A stretch of 33,026 nucleotides of DNA from Candidatus Saccharimonadota bacterium (GCA_003133385.1 PKXF01000004.1:46004-79029), one strand, 5' to 3'. Shown: positions 23,839-32,980, numbered from the stretch's first letter. The notes: generated from the letters alone by a model not told the origin. Program-made: numbers and translations.

Positions 23839-23873
23839 AATCTTTTGGTTTTAGAGCGTCTTTATATTAAAAG

Positions 23874-24614
23874 TTACTTCTTCTTTTTAGTGGACTTTTT
23901 GGCAGCCTTTGGCTTAGGGCTAGACTGGATAGTTACTACCTCGCGGGTAGTTGAGAATGAGGCCATGCTCAAACCGCCTAGCATGCCGCTGTCGTCTGAC
24001 TCGACAAATATTACCCGGTAAAGCAAGGTTCCTACAACCGCGCCAAGTACTGGACCAAGCACGTAGGTGCCCCATACCCAGGCACGTGCGCCAAGCGCAA
24101 CAGCCGGGTTCAAAAGGCCAAGAGCGCCTGAGGATGCGGCGACGCTACCAATCATCAATCCTAAACCGGCAAAGCTGGCAGTGACTGCCCGGCTCAAGCC
24201 TTTGTAGACCGTTGCGGCAAAGACAAAGGCAAATATTCCGGCACCCACTGCTTCAGCGGCAAGTATCCGGGCCGTGAAGTGCCCCCCGATAGGTCCGAGG
24301 TGATTGTTAACTAGATAGGTGTACACATAGTAAGCTCCCCAACCGCCAAGTAATTCAGCGCCAACGTATGCGATGGCTGTTACTGTTGACACCTTACCAA
24401 CAAACCATTGGCCGATGGTAATAGCTGGGTTAAAATAACCGCCTGAGGCTTCACCAACCGTAAACGATATGAGCATGAATGCCAGTCCTACAGCGGCAGC
24501 CACGAAAAGCGGGTAGCCAATTCCGGAGTGCTGGACACTTAATATCATTACCGTTAACAAACCCGCACCAATAAACTCTGCTACTAAAGCAGCTACTTTA
24601 CGTCTTCCAAACAT
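23874..24614 (-). CDS. Aquaporin-like MIP channel with altered selectivity filter
   Basis: I chose ATG at 24614 (246 residues): GGAGG at about 24622-24626 lies eight bases upstream, and a longer frame from GTG at 24629 would use that same Shine-Dalgarno as coding sequence. Six membrane helices and two re-entrant loops are visible. The first NPA is in SGGYFNPAITIGQW (Asn62-Pro63-Ala64) and the second in GLLNPAVALGA (Asn169-Pro170-Ala171). The residue after the second NPA is Val172, whereas almost all MIP channels have Arg there. The cytoplasmic end is very Lys-rich (KPKAAKKSTKKKK). Passage of water or small neutral solutes is expected, but the filter may be wider or less polar. It lies downstream of the carbonic-anhydrase-like gene on the same strand. 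Confidence 0.88.
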   Translation of the reverse strand: MFGRRKVAALVAEFIGAGLLTVMILSVQHSGIGYPLFVAAAVGLAFMLISFTVGEASGGYFNPAITIGQWFVGKVSTVTAIAYVGAELLGGWGAYYVYTYLVNNHLGPIGGHFTARILAAEAVGAGIFAFVFAATVYKGLSRAVTASFAGLGLMIGSVAASSGALGLLNPAVALGARAWVWGTYVLGPVLGAVVGTLLYRVIFVESDDSGMLGGLSMASFSTTREVVTIQSSPKPKAAKKSTKKKK

Positions 24615-24644
24615 TATTGGAACCTCCACTTAGTTAATGTCATA

Positions 24645-24673
24645 AGATTACCCGTACTTGTGTGATTTGTAAA
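24645..24673 (-). promoter_or_regulatory. Candidate promoter of the aquaporin gene
   Basis: On the minus strand TTTACA (24673-24668) and TAATCT (24650-24645) are 17 bases apart. The -35 is good (five of six); the -10 is poor apart from the T-A and final T. A leader of about 25 bases with GGAGG would result. Confidence 0.3.
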
Positions 24674-24693
24674 GTATTAAAGATCATGCCCGC

Positions 24694-25605
24694 CTACGTT
24701 TCTTCTTTGAAAACAGGCATGCCCTTTGTCACAATACCAGCCCCGACGTGCAAGGCATCGTCAGCAAAACCAATGAGAATCCGCAGTCTTTCTTCGGGGC
24801 TGCCGCCTAGTTTGTAAGCCAACTGATGCATTTTAGCTTGAGTGACCGAGAAAGCCTGCTGGCCAGTATTTTCATTAAAGGCATTGGTGGCAAAGCCGCG
24901 GTTTTCACTTGTAACAACGTAAATACTTGAACCGTTATGACCACGGGTTTCGTGGTCGTCAGGGTCATCGGCTAGGAACGAAAAATTTTGGGGGAAGCGA
25001 CTTATAAGATAATCCTGGTGCTTGGCAGGATCCCAGCCGCCATAAAATCCTGACTCTAGGCGAGCCCGTTTGGTATTAGTGTTGCGTTGTATATATGCAT
25101 TGTGATCATAATCTGCCGAAAAGGGAACAAAGAGTCCTATGCCCGCCACAAGACTCTCGTGAGGAATCTCATGCGCTACCGATTTTTCTACGCTGCCGCT
25201 CGCGCCACAGACAGCATGGCCAGCGTCCTCTTCGCCAAACTCTTTATATAGGAAGGGAGAAACTATTTCGTAGGCCTCCCACATACTTTTGGCATCTTTG
25301 ACTATAGCGGCATCGGCCGAAACTAACGCCTTTGCAGTCGCCAAACCCAGACCTCCAAATAGTTGTGACACTATGCGTTCACGTAAAACCAGCGGATCAT
25401 TTGTGCCATCAGCCAACCCAATCGCCGGACGATCGTCGCCGCACCCCGCAGTATTAGCTTGGGTAAGTGGCAACGTATGAACGGACAATTGATAAGCGTG
25501 CTCCTGTTCTGCCTCGGGACTACCTAGAGGATGTCGTTGGCCAACTTTGCCAAAAGCAAAATCCAGCTCGGCTAACTTTGCGACGCTGGCTTGTTCTACG
25601 TGCAT
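24694..25605 (-). CDS. Putative metalloprotein resembling cadmium-type/beta carbonic anhydrase
   Basis: I chose ATG at 25605 (303 residues) because GGAGA lies seven bases upstream; an ATG at 25635 would place that site inside the gene. The sequence has the pattern C-x-D-x-R (Cys55, Asp57, Arg59 in AGCGDDRPA) and H-x-x-C-G (His130, Cys133 in GHAVCGASG), which is how beta carbonic anhydrases bind zinc and place the Asp-Arg dyad. The spacing of 75 from Cys to His exceeds the usual 55 or so. A later segment (AFNENTGQQAF to KLGG) recalls the end of diatom cadmium carbonic anhydrase. No signal peptide is visible. I do not recognise it beyond this, and general similarity to the family is unproven. 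It could hydrate CO2 or be an unrelated metalloprotein. Confidence 0.45.
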   Translation of the reverse strand: MHVEQASVAKLAELDFAFGKVGQRHPLGSPEAEQEHAYQLSVHTLPLTQANTAGCGDDRPAIGLADGTNDPLVLRERIVSQLFGGLGLATAKALVSADAAIVKDAKSMWEAYEIVSPFLYKEFGEEDAGHAVCGASGSVEKSVAHEIPHESLVAGIGLFVPFSADYDHNAYIQRNTNTKRARLESGFYGGWDPAKHQDYLISRFPQNFSFLADDPDDHETRGHNGSSIYVVTSENRGFATNAFNENTGQQAFSVTQAKMHQLAYKLGGSPEERLRILIGFADDALHVGAGIVTKGMPVFKEET

Positions 25606-25698
25606 ATCAAATTCTCCGTAAGACCTGTGAACCATACTTTGCTCGTCTTAAACCTTTAGGTATTAAAATCTTAAGGGCTATACTACACTTCTTTGGCA

Positions 25699-25714
25699 TG
25701 TGATGCAAGTTACA
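25699..25714. promoter_or_regulatory. CRP-like palindrome A
   Basis: TGTGA-TGCAAG-TTACA matches nine of ten bases of the E. coli CRP half-sites. It lies in the divergent gap between the carbonic-anhydrase-like gene and the gene at 25794. Its centre is 23 bases from palindrome B, about two helical turns. Confidence 0.45.
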
Positions 25715-25721
25715 AAAAAGT

Positions 25722-25737
25722 TGTGGGAATTATCACA
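25722..25737. promoter_or_regulatory. CRP-like palindrome B
   Basis: TGTGG-GAATTA-TCACA matches nine of ten bases of the CRP half-sites. The centre is 40 to 52 bases upstream of likely starts for the gene at 25794, depending on which AT-rich -10 hexamer (25757-25775) is used, which fits activation. Confidence 0.5.
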
Positions 25738-25756
25738 CTAGACTTTAGGTAATCAT

Positions 25757-25775
25757 TATATTATAAATCTATAAA
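25757..25775 (+). promoter_or_regulatory. AT-rich -10 region for the gene at 25794
   Basis: Overlapping hexamers TATATT (25757), TATAAA (25762) and TATAAA (25770) precede the GTG start. I cannot tell which one is used. AAGGG at 25779-25783 is a possible ribosome binding site. Confidence 0.4.
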
Positions 25776-25793
25776 TTAAGGGCATTTGCAACA

Positions 25794-26108
25794 GTGAGAG
25801 ACAGGCAAAAATCTCCTAAAGAATCAGTGGCAGGTATTGAGCCTGAAGTTCTTATAAGTATATATACAGCAGAGCACCGGCCGACTCATGATCAGAAATG
25901 GGCCGAATTAGACGCTGCTGATGCGCCTTTTGCCCGTGCTGCGCTGGCCCGGGCTGAAGAGATCCGGGCTGAGGGAACGGACCCTGGCAATGCTTATTTG
26001 CAGGGTATCGCCGATTTTCACGCCGCTCAGTCCAGACAGCAACTGATTCAAGAGATGGTAGATTTTGATCCTCAAACAATAATCCGGGTAGCGCCTGAAC
26101 CCGTTTAG
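25794..26108 (+). CDS. Small acidic helical protein, unknown function
   Basis: A 104-residue soluble protein starting at GTG. An N-terminal polar stretch is followed by Glu/Ala/Arg-rich helices (AELDAADAPFARAALARAEE, then IADFHAAQSRQQLIQEMVDF) and a short Pro-rich end. No cysteine, no membrane segment and no catalytic motif are seen. I do not recognise it. It is the only rightward gene between the aquaporin region and the right end of the atp operon, its stop is 12 bases from the atpC stop, and two CRP-like palindromes lie upstream. The two-site promoter makes regulated expression likely. The GTG start and moderate AAGGG site leave some doubt about the exact beginning. Confidence 0.6.
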   Translation: MRDRQKSPKESVAGIEPEVLISIYTAEHRPTHDQKWAELDAADAPFARAALARAEEIRAEGTDPGNAYLQGIADFHAAQSRQQLIQEMVDFDPQTIIRVAPEPV

Positions 26109-26124
26109 AAACTAACTGGTTCAG
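26095..26124. terminator. Weak hairpin between the gene at 25794 and atpC
   Basis: CTGAACC and GGTTCAG form a seven-base stem, with TTAG/CTAA pairing possible inside. A short TGCTTTTGG follows on the plus strand and no T-run on the minus strand. It overlaps the ends of both convergent genes. Confidence 0.35.
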
Positions 26125-26549
26125 TGCTTTTGGTGACGCCGCTTGAGACCAGCGACTTGGAGACGGATAGACTGGCGGTCAACAAGCGTCTGGGCATGCT
26201 CTAAGCTAACCTGGTCCTTGGCTTCAGCTTTCATCTTGTGCGCACGATCCAGCGCCTTTTGAGCCTCGGCTTCGTTAATGTTATCAGCATGATCGGCTTC
26301 ATCAACTAATACGCGGACAGTATTGTGGTCAATCTCAATCACCCCGCCGTTCGTAGCAAAGTATTCGCGTTGTGCATCGGAGTCTCTTGGCTGTCGGCGA
26401 ATAGCTATCGCTCCGGTGGTGGCAACGCTCACCAGCGGCATATGGTCTTGCAGTATGCCGATCTCGCCGTCCAGTGTCGGTAGGATGACTTCGTAGACAT
26501 CGTCATCGAACTTTTTACCGCTGATACTAACGAGTTGGAAGTTAAACAC
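26121..26549 (-). CDS. atpC: ATP synthase F1 epsilon subunit
   Basis: A 142-residue protein. The N-terminal beta sandwich (about 1-88) has FQLVSISGKKF, LPTLDGEIGILQDHMPLVS and the family pattern YFATNGGVIEIDHNTVRVLVD. The C-terminal helical hairpin (about 92-135) is present, so it could inhibit ATP hydrolysis. It is the last atp gene, six bases after atpD. The frame starts at GTG; GGAG is about 17 bases upstream and weak. A convergent gene ends 12 bases from its stop. Confidence 0.95.
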   Translation of the reverse strand: MFNFQLVSISGKKFDDDVYEVILPTLDGEIGILQDHMPLVSVATTGAIAIRRQPRDSDAQREYFATNGGVIEIDHNTVRVLVDEADHADNINEAEAQKALDRAHKMKAEAKDQVSLEHAQTLVDRQSIRLQVAGLKRRHQKH

Positions 26550-26555
26550 TTAGAC

Positions 26556-27968
<1,413 letters not shown>

Positions 27969-27972
27969 TTAA

Positions 27973-28065
27973 TCATTCTAACTTACGGCTCCTTGTTGCA
28001 GATTGAACCTGGGCAAAAAGCGTGAGACCGTCAATTAAACGCGTATCCGGATATTGATCAACCAT
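27973..28065 (-). CDS. Possible 30-residue small protein between atpG and atpD
   Basis: An ORF of 30 codons starts at ATG 28065, overlapping the end of atpG by eight bases, and stops at TGA 19 bases before the atpD start. GGAGG lies six bases upstream of its ATG, inside the last atpG codons, which is the best Shine-Dalgarno spacing possible. The product begins MVDQYPDTRLIDGL and ends TRSRKLE; it has no membrane helix. It accounts for 104 bases that would otherwise be an unusual gap in this compact operon. It may be a real small gene or only a leader that couples atpG and atpD translation. No homologue is known to me. Confidence 0.4.
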   Translation of the reverse strand: MVDQYPDTRLIDGLTLFAQVQSATRSRKLE

Positions 28066-28927
28066 TGAGTGCCTCCGCACCACCGGTTATTTCAGCCAGC
28101 TCTTGAGTAATCGCAGCTTGGCGGGCGGTGTTCAGTTCCAGGGTATAGTCCTCAATAAGGTCATTGGCATTATCGGTAGCGTTCTTCGTAGCAATCATAC
28201 GCATGGCATGCTCGCTGGCTAAGCTCTCTAAAAGAGCCTGCCAAAGCTGAGCTTCGATAAGACGGGTGGTCGCTTGATCAACGACGGTCTCAACATCCGG
28301 CTCAAAATTACTGACCGCGACGCGTTTGGCTTCAGCGGGATCAAGTACTGGAGCAGGCAACAGATGCATGTCTTGAGCCTGCTGGCTGACTGTCGAGTTA
28401 AACTGCGTGTAAATCAAGCGAATATCGTCGACGGCTTCAGACTTGTATTGCTCTATGACCGTATTCAATATTGGCCGAACGTCATTAGCGGTAGGGTGAT
28501 CACCAAACGGCGGGTAAGCGGCCAATAATTCTACACTGTTTAAACGGCGGACAAAGTGTGCACCCTTACTACCAATTACGATGACGTGGCTTTTGACGTG
28601 ATCAGCTTCGTCCTGCTGAATGTCGTGTAATAGCATCTTTAAGACGTTGGCATTATAAGCACCGGCCAGACCAGTATTACTGGTGATGACTACATAGAGC
28701 CTGTTTTTAATCGAGCGCTTGGTAAACAGGGGGGTCCGCTCGACTTCTTCCATAGCATTGAGCTTGCGGAGTAGGTCATAGGCTAGATCCCGGTAATCCC
28801 GGCTGGCAGTAGCATACTCTTGAGCCCGGCGAAGCTTACTGGCCGAGACAAGCTGCATGGCCTTGGTAATCTGCCGGGTACCACGAATAGACTTAATGCG
28901 TCGTTTTAGGATTATGGTACTTGCCAT
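28058..28927 (-). CDS. atpG: ATP synthase F1 gamma subunit
   Basis: A 289-residue central stalk subunit. The N-terminal helix has the family signature LKRRIKSIRGTRQITKAMQ and the segment VSASKLRRAQ. The Rossmann-like middle contains YVVITSNTGLAGAYNANV (about 74-91). The C-terminal helix reads SEHAMRMIATKNATDNAND and DYTLELNTARQAAITQELAEI, the coiled coil that turns inside the alpha3beta3 ring. Length is normal. It lies 10 bases after atpA. The 3' end overlaps a small ORF. Confidence 0.97.
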   Translation of the reverse strand: MASTIILKRRIKSIRGTRQITKAMQLVSASKLRRAQEYATASRDYRDLAYDLLRKLNAMEEVERTPLFTKRSIKNRLYVVITSNTGLAGAYNANVLKMLLHDIQQDEADHVKSHVIVIGSKGAHFVRRLNSVELLAAYPPFGDHPTANDVRPILNTVIEQYKSEAVDDIRLIYTQFNSTVSQQAQDMHLLPAPVLDPAEAKRVAVSNFEPDVETVVDQATTRLIEAQLWQALLESLASEHAMRMIATKNATDNANDLIEDYTLELNTARQAAITQELAEITGGAEALNG

Positions 28928-28937
28928 GTAGCCTCAA

Positions 28938-30500
28938 TTACTCCTTGCCGGCCTTGTCGGTTTTTTTAGTCTCAACCTTATAGCTGGCAGTAATCGCTTT
29001 GGCAACCTTTAAGACACTGGCATTTTGGGCATCTGTCGGTTTATCACCTGAATTCAACTCTTCGGTCAGCTTGGCATGCTTGGCTTTCAGTTCACGGTGA
29101 ATGGCTTCTTCTGCTAACTTCACTTTTTCAAGTGGTACCTCATCAAAACAACCATTATTGGCAGCATACAAACTGGCGTACATTTCCCAGATGGAGTAGG
29201 GGCTATACTGAGCTTGTTTGAGTAGCTCCGTCAACCGTTGACCGCGTTCAATAGTCTGGCGCGTTTCAGCGTCAAGGTCGGTCGAGAATTGGCTGAAAGC
29301 CGCTAGCTCACGGAATTGAGCCAGGTCCAGTTTCAAGCCACCACCTACAGACTTAATTGCTTTACTTTGAGCGTCACCACCGACCCGTGAGACACTGAGG
29401 CCGACGGAAATAGCCGGACGGATACCTTGGTAGAACAAGTTCGTCTCCAAGAAGATCTGGCCGTCAGTAATAGAGATGACATTAGTCGGAATATAGGCAC
29501 TAATATCACCAGCTTGAGTTTCGATGATCGGCAAGGCCGTTAAGCTACCGGCTCCGAGCTTGTCGCTCAGCTTGGCAGATCGTTCCAGTAGGCGAGAGTG
29601 CAGATAGAAGACATCACCTGGATAGGCTTCACGGCCTGGCGGGCGACGAAGCAGCAGGGACATTTGACGGTAAGCAGCAGCATGTTTGGTCAAGTCATCG
29701 TAAATAATGAGCGCATGCTTGCCGTTGTCGCGGAAGTATTCACCCATTGATGAACCGGAGTATGGTGCCAGGTATAATAGGGCCGCCGGATCAGACGGAC
29801 CAGTTGCCACAATTATCGTTTGCTTCATAACGCCTTCACGCGTTAATCGCTCTTTCAAGGCAGCAATCTTCGATAACTTCTGACCAATCGCTACATATAC
29901 GTTAATAACACCGGTTTTTTGCTTAGCCTGGTTAACCATAGTATCAACGGCAACAGCAGTTTTACCCGTTTGTCGGTCACCAATGATCAACTCCCGCTGT
30001 CCGCGACCAATTGGTACCGTCGCGTCGACAGCCATGATGCCCGTCATCATAGGCTCATGGACATGCTTACGATCGAGAACACCCGGAGCATGGCGTTCTA
30101 CCCGATAGGTCTGCTTGGTTTTAATTGGATCGCCACCATCGAGCGGGTTACCAAGCGGATCAACAACACGGCCGACAAGCTCCGGCCCAACCGGTACTTC
30201 CAGGACGTGACCGCTCAAGCGGACTTTTGCTCCGGCTTTGACGGATGCATCTTCGCCGATGAGCACTGCACCGATTTCGTCTTCGCCGAGATTCAGGGCA
30301 AAGGCGGTGACTTTGCTGCCGTCTACTCCCTCAATTTCAAGCATTTCATTGAAGCCAGCTTTGGCAAGACCATATACCCAGGCGACACCGTCGCCAACCC
30401 GGGTTACGACTCCGACGTTTTCAATGTCCGGACGTTGCTTCAGTTCGGCAATTGCCGAGCGAATGTCTTCTGATAATTCTGTGATCGATAATTCTGGCAC
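28938..30500 (-). CDS. atpA: ATP synthase F1 alpha subunit (regulatory)
   Basis: A 520-residue non-catalytic nucleotide-binding subunit. Walker A is [15 protein letters not shown] (about 169-183), with Gln rather than the beta-type Gly-Val, and the arginine finger lies in [13 protein letters not shown] (about 370-382). The start is GTG (GTGCCAGAA), preceded by AAGGA nine bases upstream. The last about 40 residues ([17 protein letters not shown] onward) form a polar extension rich in Lys. It follows atpH by five bases. It pairs with beta to form the F1 head and its N-terminus contacts the delta subunit. Confidence 0.98.
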   Translation of the reverse strand: MPELSITELSEDIRSAIAELKQRPDIENVGVVTRVGDGVAWVYGLAKAGFNEMLEIEGVDGSKVTAFALNLGEDEIGAVLIGEDASVKAGAKVRLSGHVLEVPVGPELVGRVVDPLGNPLDGGDPIKTKQTYRVERHAPGVLDRKHVHEPMMTGIMAVDATVPIGRGQRELIIGDRQTGKTAVAVDTMVNQAKQKTGVINVYVAIGQKLSKIAALKERLTREGVMKQTIIVATGPSDPAALLYLAPYSGSSMGEYFRDNGKHALIIYDDLTKHAAAYRQMSLLLRRPPGREAYPGDVFYLHSRLLERSAKLSDKLGAGSLTALPIIETQAGDISAYIPTNVISITDGQIFLETNLFYQGIRPAISVGLSVSRVGGDAQSKAIKSVGGGLKLDLAQFRELAAFSQFSTDLDAETRQTIERGQRLTELLKQAQYSPYSIWEMYASLYAANNGCFDEVPLEKVKLAEEAIHRELKAKHAKLTEELNSGDKPTDAQNASVLKVAKAITASYKVETKKTDKAGKE

Positions 30501-30505
30501 TCTGG

Positions 30506-30910
30506 TTATTCCTTTCCGGCAGTCGTTAACTGTTTAAACTTGTTTAATTTGGCCTCGACGGTAAGATCAAGCTGCTGATTCGCCAGGCTTAAGCACACAC
30601 CGCCAATTACTTCAGGGTCATGAGCTTCAGTTACAATAATCCGTTTAGCATTCGGGTACAGTGACTTAATCCGCTTCTCAATATCTGCCCGAGTGGCCGC
30701 AGTGAGCGGGTGGGCACTCGCCGCCAGCACTTCTACAAAACCTGCCTCGGCCCAGTCAGCCTGGACATCCCGAAGTAACGAATCGAGATCACCGACGCGC
30801 CGTTCACTGAGTAAATAAGCAGCAATTTCCTGGCTAAGCTTTTTCTTTAAGCCATCCTTCAAGGTACGGTCAGCGATAGTATGGGCAATACGTGTACGGG
30901 AAGTTTTCAT
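30506..30910 (-). CDS. atpH: ATP synthase delta subunit, N-terminally shortened
   Basis: At 134 residues this is well below the usual 170-185. The C-terminal domain pattern is complete: [21 protein letters not shown], then [13 protein letters not shown] and [12 protein letters not shown], which hold b to F1. The N-terminal six-helix bundle that binds alpha is cut to about 60 residues ([19 protein letters not shown] to LLRDVQADW), so about two helices are missing. The gene starts six bases after atpF and ends five before atpA, and there is no upstream in-frame extension because atpF precedes directly. Shortening is therefore real and not an annotation effect. Confidence 0.9.
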   Translation of the reverse strand: MKTSRTRIAHTIADRTLKDGLKKKLSQEIAAYLLSERRVGDLDSLLRDVQADWAEAGFVEVLAASAHPLTAATRADIEKRIKSLYPNAKRIIVTEAHDPEVIGGVCLSLANQQLDLTVEAKLNKFKQLTTAGKE

Positions 30911-30916
30911 GCTTTA

Positions 30917-31453
30917 CTACGCAGCCTGCCGTTCCTTTAGGAGCCGTTCAATGAGCTGGGCATCTTTTTTGACGTCCACTTTCTCTTCAATAATGGCTTC
31001 GGTAGTATCAGCAATCAGACCAACTAATTCTTTTTCCAGCTTCTTACGAGCTCGAGCCGTATCTTGGATAATACGCGAATCGGCCTCTGCCAGAATCCCC
31101 GCAGATTTAGCGCGAGCTTTTTCTTCGCCATCACGAATGGTTTGACGGGCTGTGTCCTGGGCCTCAGCAATGATACCGTCAGCTTTTTGGCGGGTTTCGT
31201 GCAGCGTCTTCTCCACTTTTTCTTCCAGCTCAACTTGTTCTTTGCGGAGCTGTTCAGCCAGCTTGACGCTTTCTTCGATAGTTTCGCGGCGCCGTTGCAT
31301 CACCTTTAAGATTGGCCCAAAAGCATAATGGCGCAACACCAAATATGCCAATATAAAAGTAATCAGCTGGATGAGGAAAGCTTGGCCACTAAAACCAAGT
31401 GCTCCAATTCCGCTCGAACTTGCTCCAAAATGTGTCAACAGTACTATGTTCAT
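30917..31453 (-). CDS. atpF: ATP synthase Fo b subunit (peripheral stalk)
   Basis: A 178-residue protein with one membrane helix (about 25-45, SGQAFLIQLITFILAYLVLR) and then a long, highly charged coiled coil to the end, rich in Glu, Lys, Arg and Ala, with the typical GPILKVMQRRRETIEESV start. Its N-terminal outer segment (MNIVLLTHFGASSSGIGAL) is longer than in E. coli. It links the a subunit to F1 through delta. GGAG lies about 16 bases before the ATG, a poor fit. The gap to atpE is 59 bases, with no other feature seen. Confidence 0.96.
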   Translation of the reverse strand: MNIVLLTHFGASSSGIGALGFSGQAFLIQLITFILAYLVLRHYAFGPILKVMQRRRETIEESVKLAEQLRKEQVELEEKVEKTLHETRQKADGIIAEAQDTARQTIRDGEEKARAKSAGILAEADSRIIQDTARARKKLEKELVGLIADTTEAIIEEKVDVKKDAQLIERLLKERQAA

Positions 31454-31512
31454 AGTGCTATGTGTCTAGCTCCAAGCTTTTTCGTTAAATCTGCCATATA
31501 CCCTAAAATCCT

Positions 31513-31746
31513 CTACTTCGCAAAGATAAATACTGATGCGAAAGCGAGCAGTCCGAATAGCTCAGCGAGAGCTACAAAGATCAGGGCCTGTCCCAAAAGT
31601 GAACCTGCTGCGCTAGGATTACGTCCAGCGGCTTGCACGTAGCCACTGCCTACCAAACCAATGCCAATTGCTGGTCCAATAAAACCGCCACCAATCATCA
31701 GGCCCTTGGCGATGACTACTGTATTAACTGTGTCTGCTACTACCAT
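31513..31746 (-). CDS. atpE: ATP synthase Fo c subunit (rotor ring)
   Basis: A 77-residue two-helix hairpin. The loop has the conserved Arg-x-Pro (GRNPSAAG, Arg42) and the second helix carries the ion-binding Glu62 in FVALAELFGLLAF. The ligands that define Na+ rings are missing: the residue after Glu62 is Leu rather than Ser or Thr, and the position of the first-helix Gln is Ile. The ring is thus predicted to move protons, in agreement with a bo3 oxidase. AAGGAG is 13 bases before the ATG. A 46-base gap separates it from atpB. Confidence 0.96.
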   Translation of the reverse strand: MVVADTVNTVVIAKGLMIGGGFIGPAIGIGLVGSGYVQAAGRNPSAAGSLLGQALIFVALAELFGLLAFASVFIFAK

Positions 31747-31792
31747 ACTGTTACGTTATCTCCTTACCATTATGTTATTACACGTGCAAAAA

Positions 31793-32644
31793 CTACCCAC
31801 TGACAGCCTCCCCGGGTGTTACCTCTATTGTTTCAGGAAGGTCATCTTCGGTCAAGTCATCACTGTGCGCGTTGGCGCCGTTAACTGCAATTGCAAGGTA
31901 CATGACGGCCAGAATAGTGAAAATGTACGCTTGCAAAGCACCGACTGCAATCTCGAGCAGAGTAAAAGGCAGGGCGGTGAGCGGTGCGGCAATGTGGCCT
32001 AAGTAGGAAAATACGGCAATGAGAATTTCACCAATGGCAACATTCAAGAAAAGCCGAAGCGACAGGCTAATCACTCGAGTAAGGTCGGTAAATATTTCCA
32101 GTATGCCTACGAGAAGATAAATAGGATTTAGCGGATTGCCGACAAAGAAATGCTTAAAATAGCGCACCGGGCCACCCGATTCACGGATAGAGGCGGCATA
32201 GACAAGTAGCATGGTGACCAAGCCGAGCGCCAGCGTGCCATCCAAATCACCAGTAAAGGGACGTAGCAAGGGCAAACTGCCGGATTTAAAACCTTCGCCG
32301 ACTATTGGCAATAGGCCAAGCCAATTGTTGAGCAGAATAAAAAAGAATAAAGTTACAAAATATGGAACATACTTACGGCCTATCTTATCGTCATCAAAAG
32401 CACTCTCAACCAGGTCCGTAATAAAGCTGACGGCAACTTCAACATATTGAATTACGCCCCGTTTAGGTTTAACGGTAATGTGGCGGGCTACCCAGATCAG
32501 AAAAGCACTAATTCCTATGATGCAGATCCAGCCGTAGAGGATGGAGTTGGTAATGCTGATACCACCAATTTGCCAAACGGTACCAGGCGCAATGTGTACG
32601 GTAGGTCCGCTGGCGGCAAATAGGTTAATAAGGCGGGGTATCAT
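31793..32644 (-). CDS. atpB: ATP synthase Fo a subunit
   Basis: A 283-residue membrane subunit. Five or six helices are visible, and the essential stator Arg197 lies in ISLSLRLFLNVAIGEIL. The helix before it (LVGILEIFTDLTRVISL) and the last helices with the conserved Gln239 (GALQAYIFTILAVMYL) form the half-channels for protons. An acidic, probably disordered tail (HSDDLTEDDLPETIEV) follows the last helix. The ATG overlaps the stop of atpI (ATGA at 32644-32641), so it is translationally coupled. Confidence 0.96.
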   Translation of the reverse strand: MIPRLINLFAASGPTVHIAPGTVWQIGGISITNSILYGWICIIGISAFLIWVARHITVKPKRGVIQYVEVAVSFITDLVESAFDDDKIGRKYVPYFVTLFFFILLNNWLGLLPIVGEGFKSGSLPLLRPFTGDLDGTLALGLVTMLLVYAASIRESGGPVRYFKHFFVGNPLNPIYLLVGILEIFTDLTRVISLSLRLFLNVAIGEILIAVFSYLGHIAAPLTALPFTLLEIAVGALQAYIFTILAVMYLAIAVNGANAHSDDLTEDDLPETIEVTPGEAVSG

Positions 32645-32961
32645 GAACGGGACCCCTTAGTATGGGCCGGTCCAGCTGGCATAAAACGCTGAAATTGTCG
32701 CCACACGACCACCACTCCGCCGGCTATTGCCACAACAAACCCGACTATTGTTAGCAATGGCTGGGTACGGAGTTTTCTATCAAGTTCAAAACCGCCCAAG
32801 ATAGGTACAAGCACAATGATGGCCAACTGCCAACTCATGTTTAGCGTGGTGGAAAAAAACTCTGCAATTAGGGAACTGTTTAGGTTACCCACCTCGGCAG
32901 TCTCTTGAGACTGTCCCGTATGCGGCGAGGGCGTCTTGATAGGCGTCGTCGTCTTCTTCAT
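32641..32961 (-). CDS. atpI: AtpI/AtpZ-family protein, ATP synthase assembly factor
   Basis: A 106-residue protein with a long polar N-terminus (TTTPIKTPSPHTGQSQ) and two hydrophobic helices (about 45-59 and 69-88), joined by the family loop GGFELDRKLRTQPLLTIVG. AtpI or AtpZ proteins precede the Fo genes and help to assemble the c-ring and may affect ion uptake. It is the first gene of the operon. An extended -10 (TGTTATACT) is eight bases before the ATG and a CRP-like palindrome lies just upstream of it, so this site probably controls the complete ATP synthase. Confidence 0.85.
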   Translation of the reverse strand: MKKTTTPIKTPSPHTGQSQETAEVGNLNSSLIAEFFSTTLNMSWQLAIIVLVPILGGFELDRKLRTQPLLTIVGFVVAIAGGVVVVWRQFQRFMPAGPAHTKGSRS

Positions 32962-32969
32962 CTCTATAA

Positions 32970-32975
32970 AGTATA
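32970..32975 (-). promoter_or_regulatory. atpI: Extended -10 box of the atp operon
   Basis: The minus strand reads TGTTATACT, an extended -10, eight bases before the ATG at 32961. The predicted leader is two bases or less. There is no good -35; the CRP-like palindrome occupies that region. Confidence 0.5.
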
Positions 32976-32980
32976 ACAGG

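Noticed and set aside
25467-25703. Plus-strand 78-codon frame opposite the start of the carbonic-anhydrase-like gene
   Set aside because: It lies antisense to a convincing coding frame, has no ribosome binding site and would cover the divergent promoter region; treated as a chance frame.
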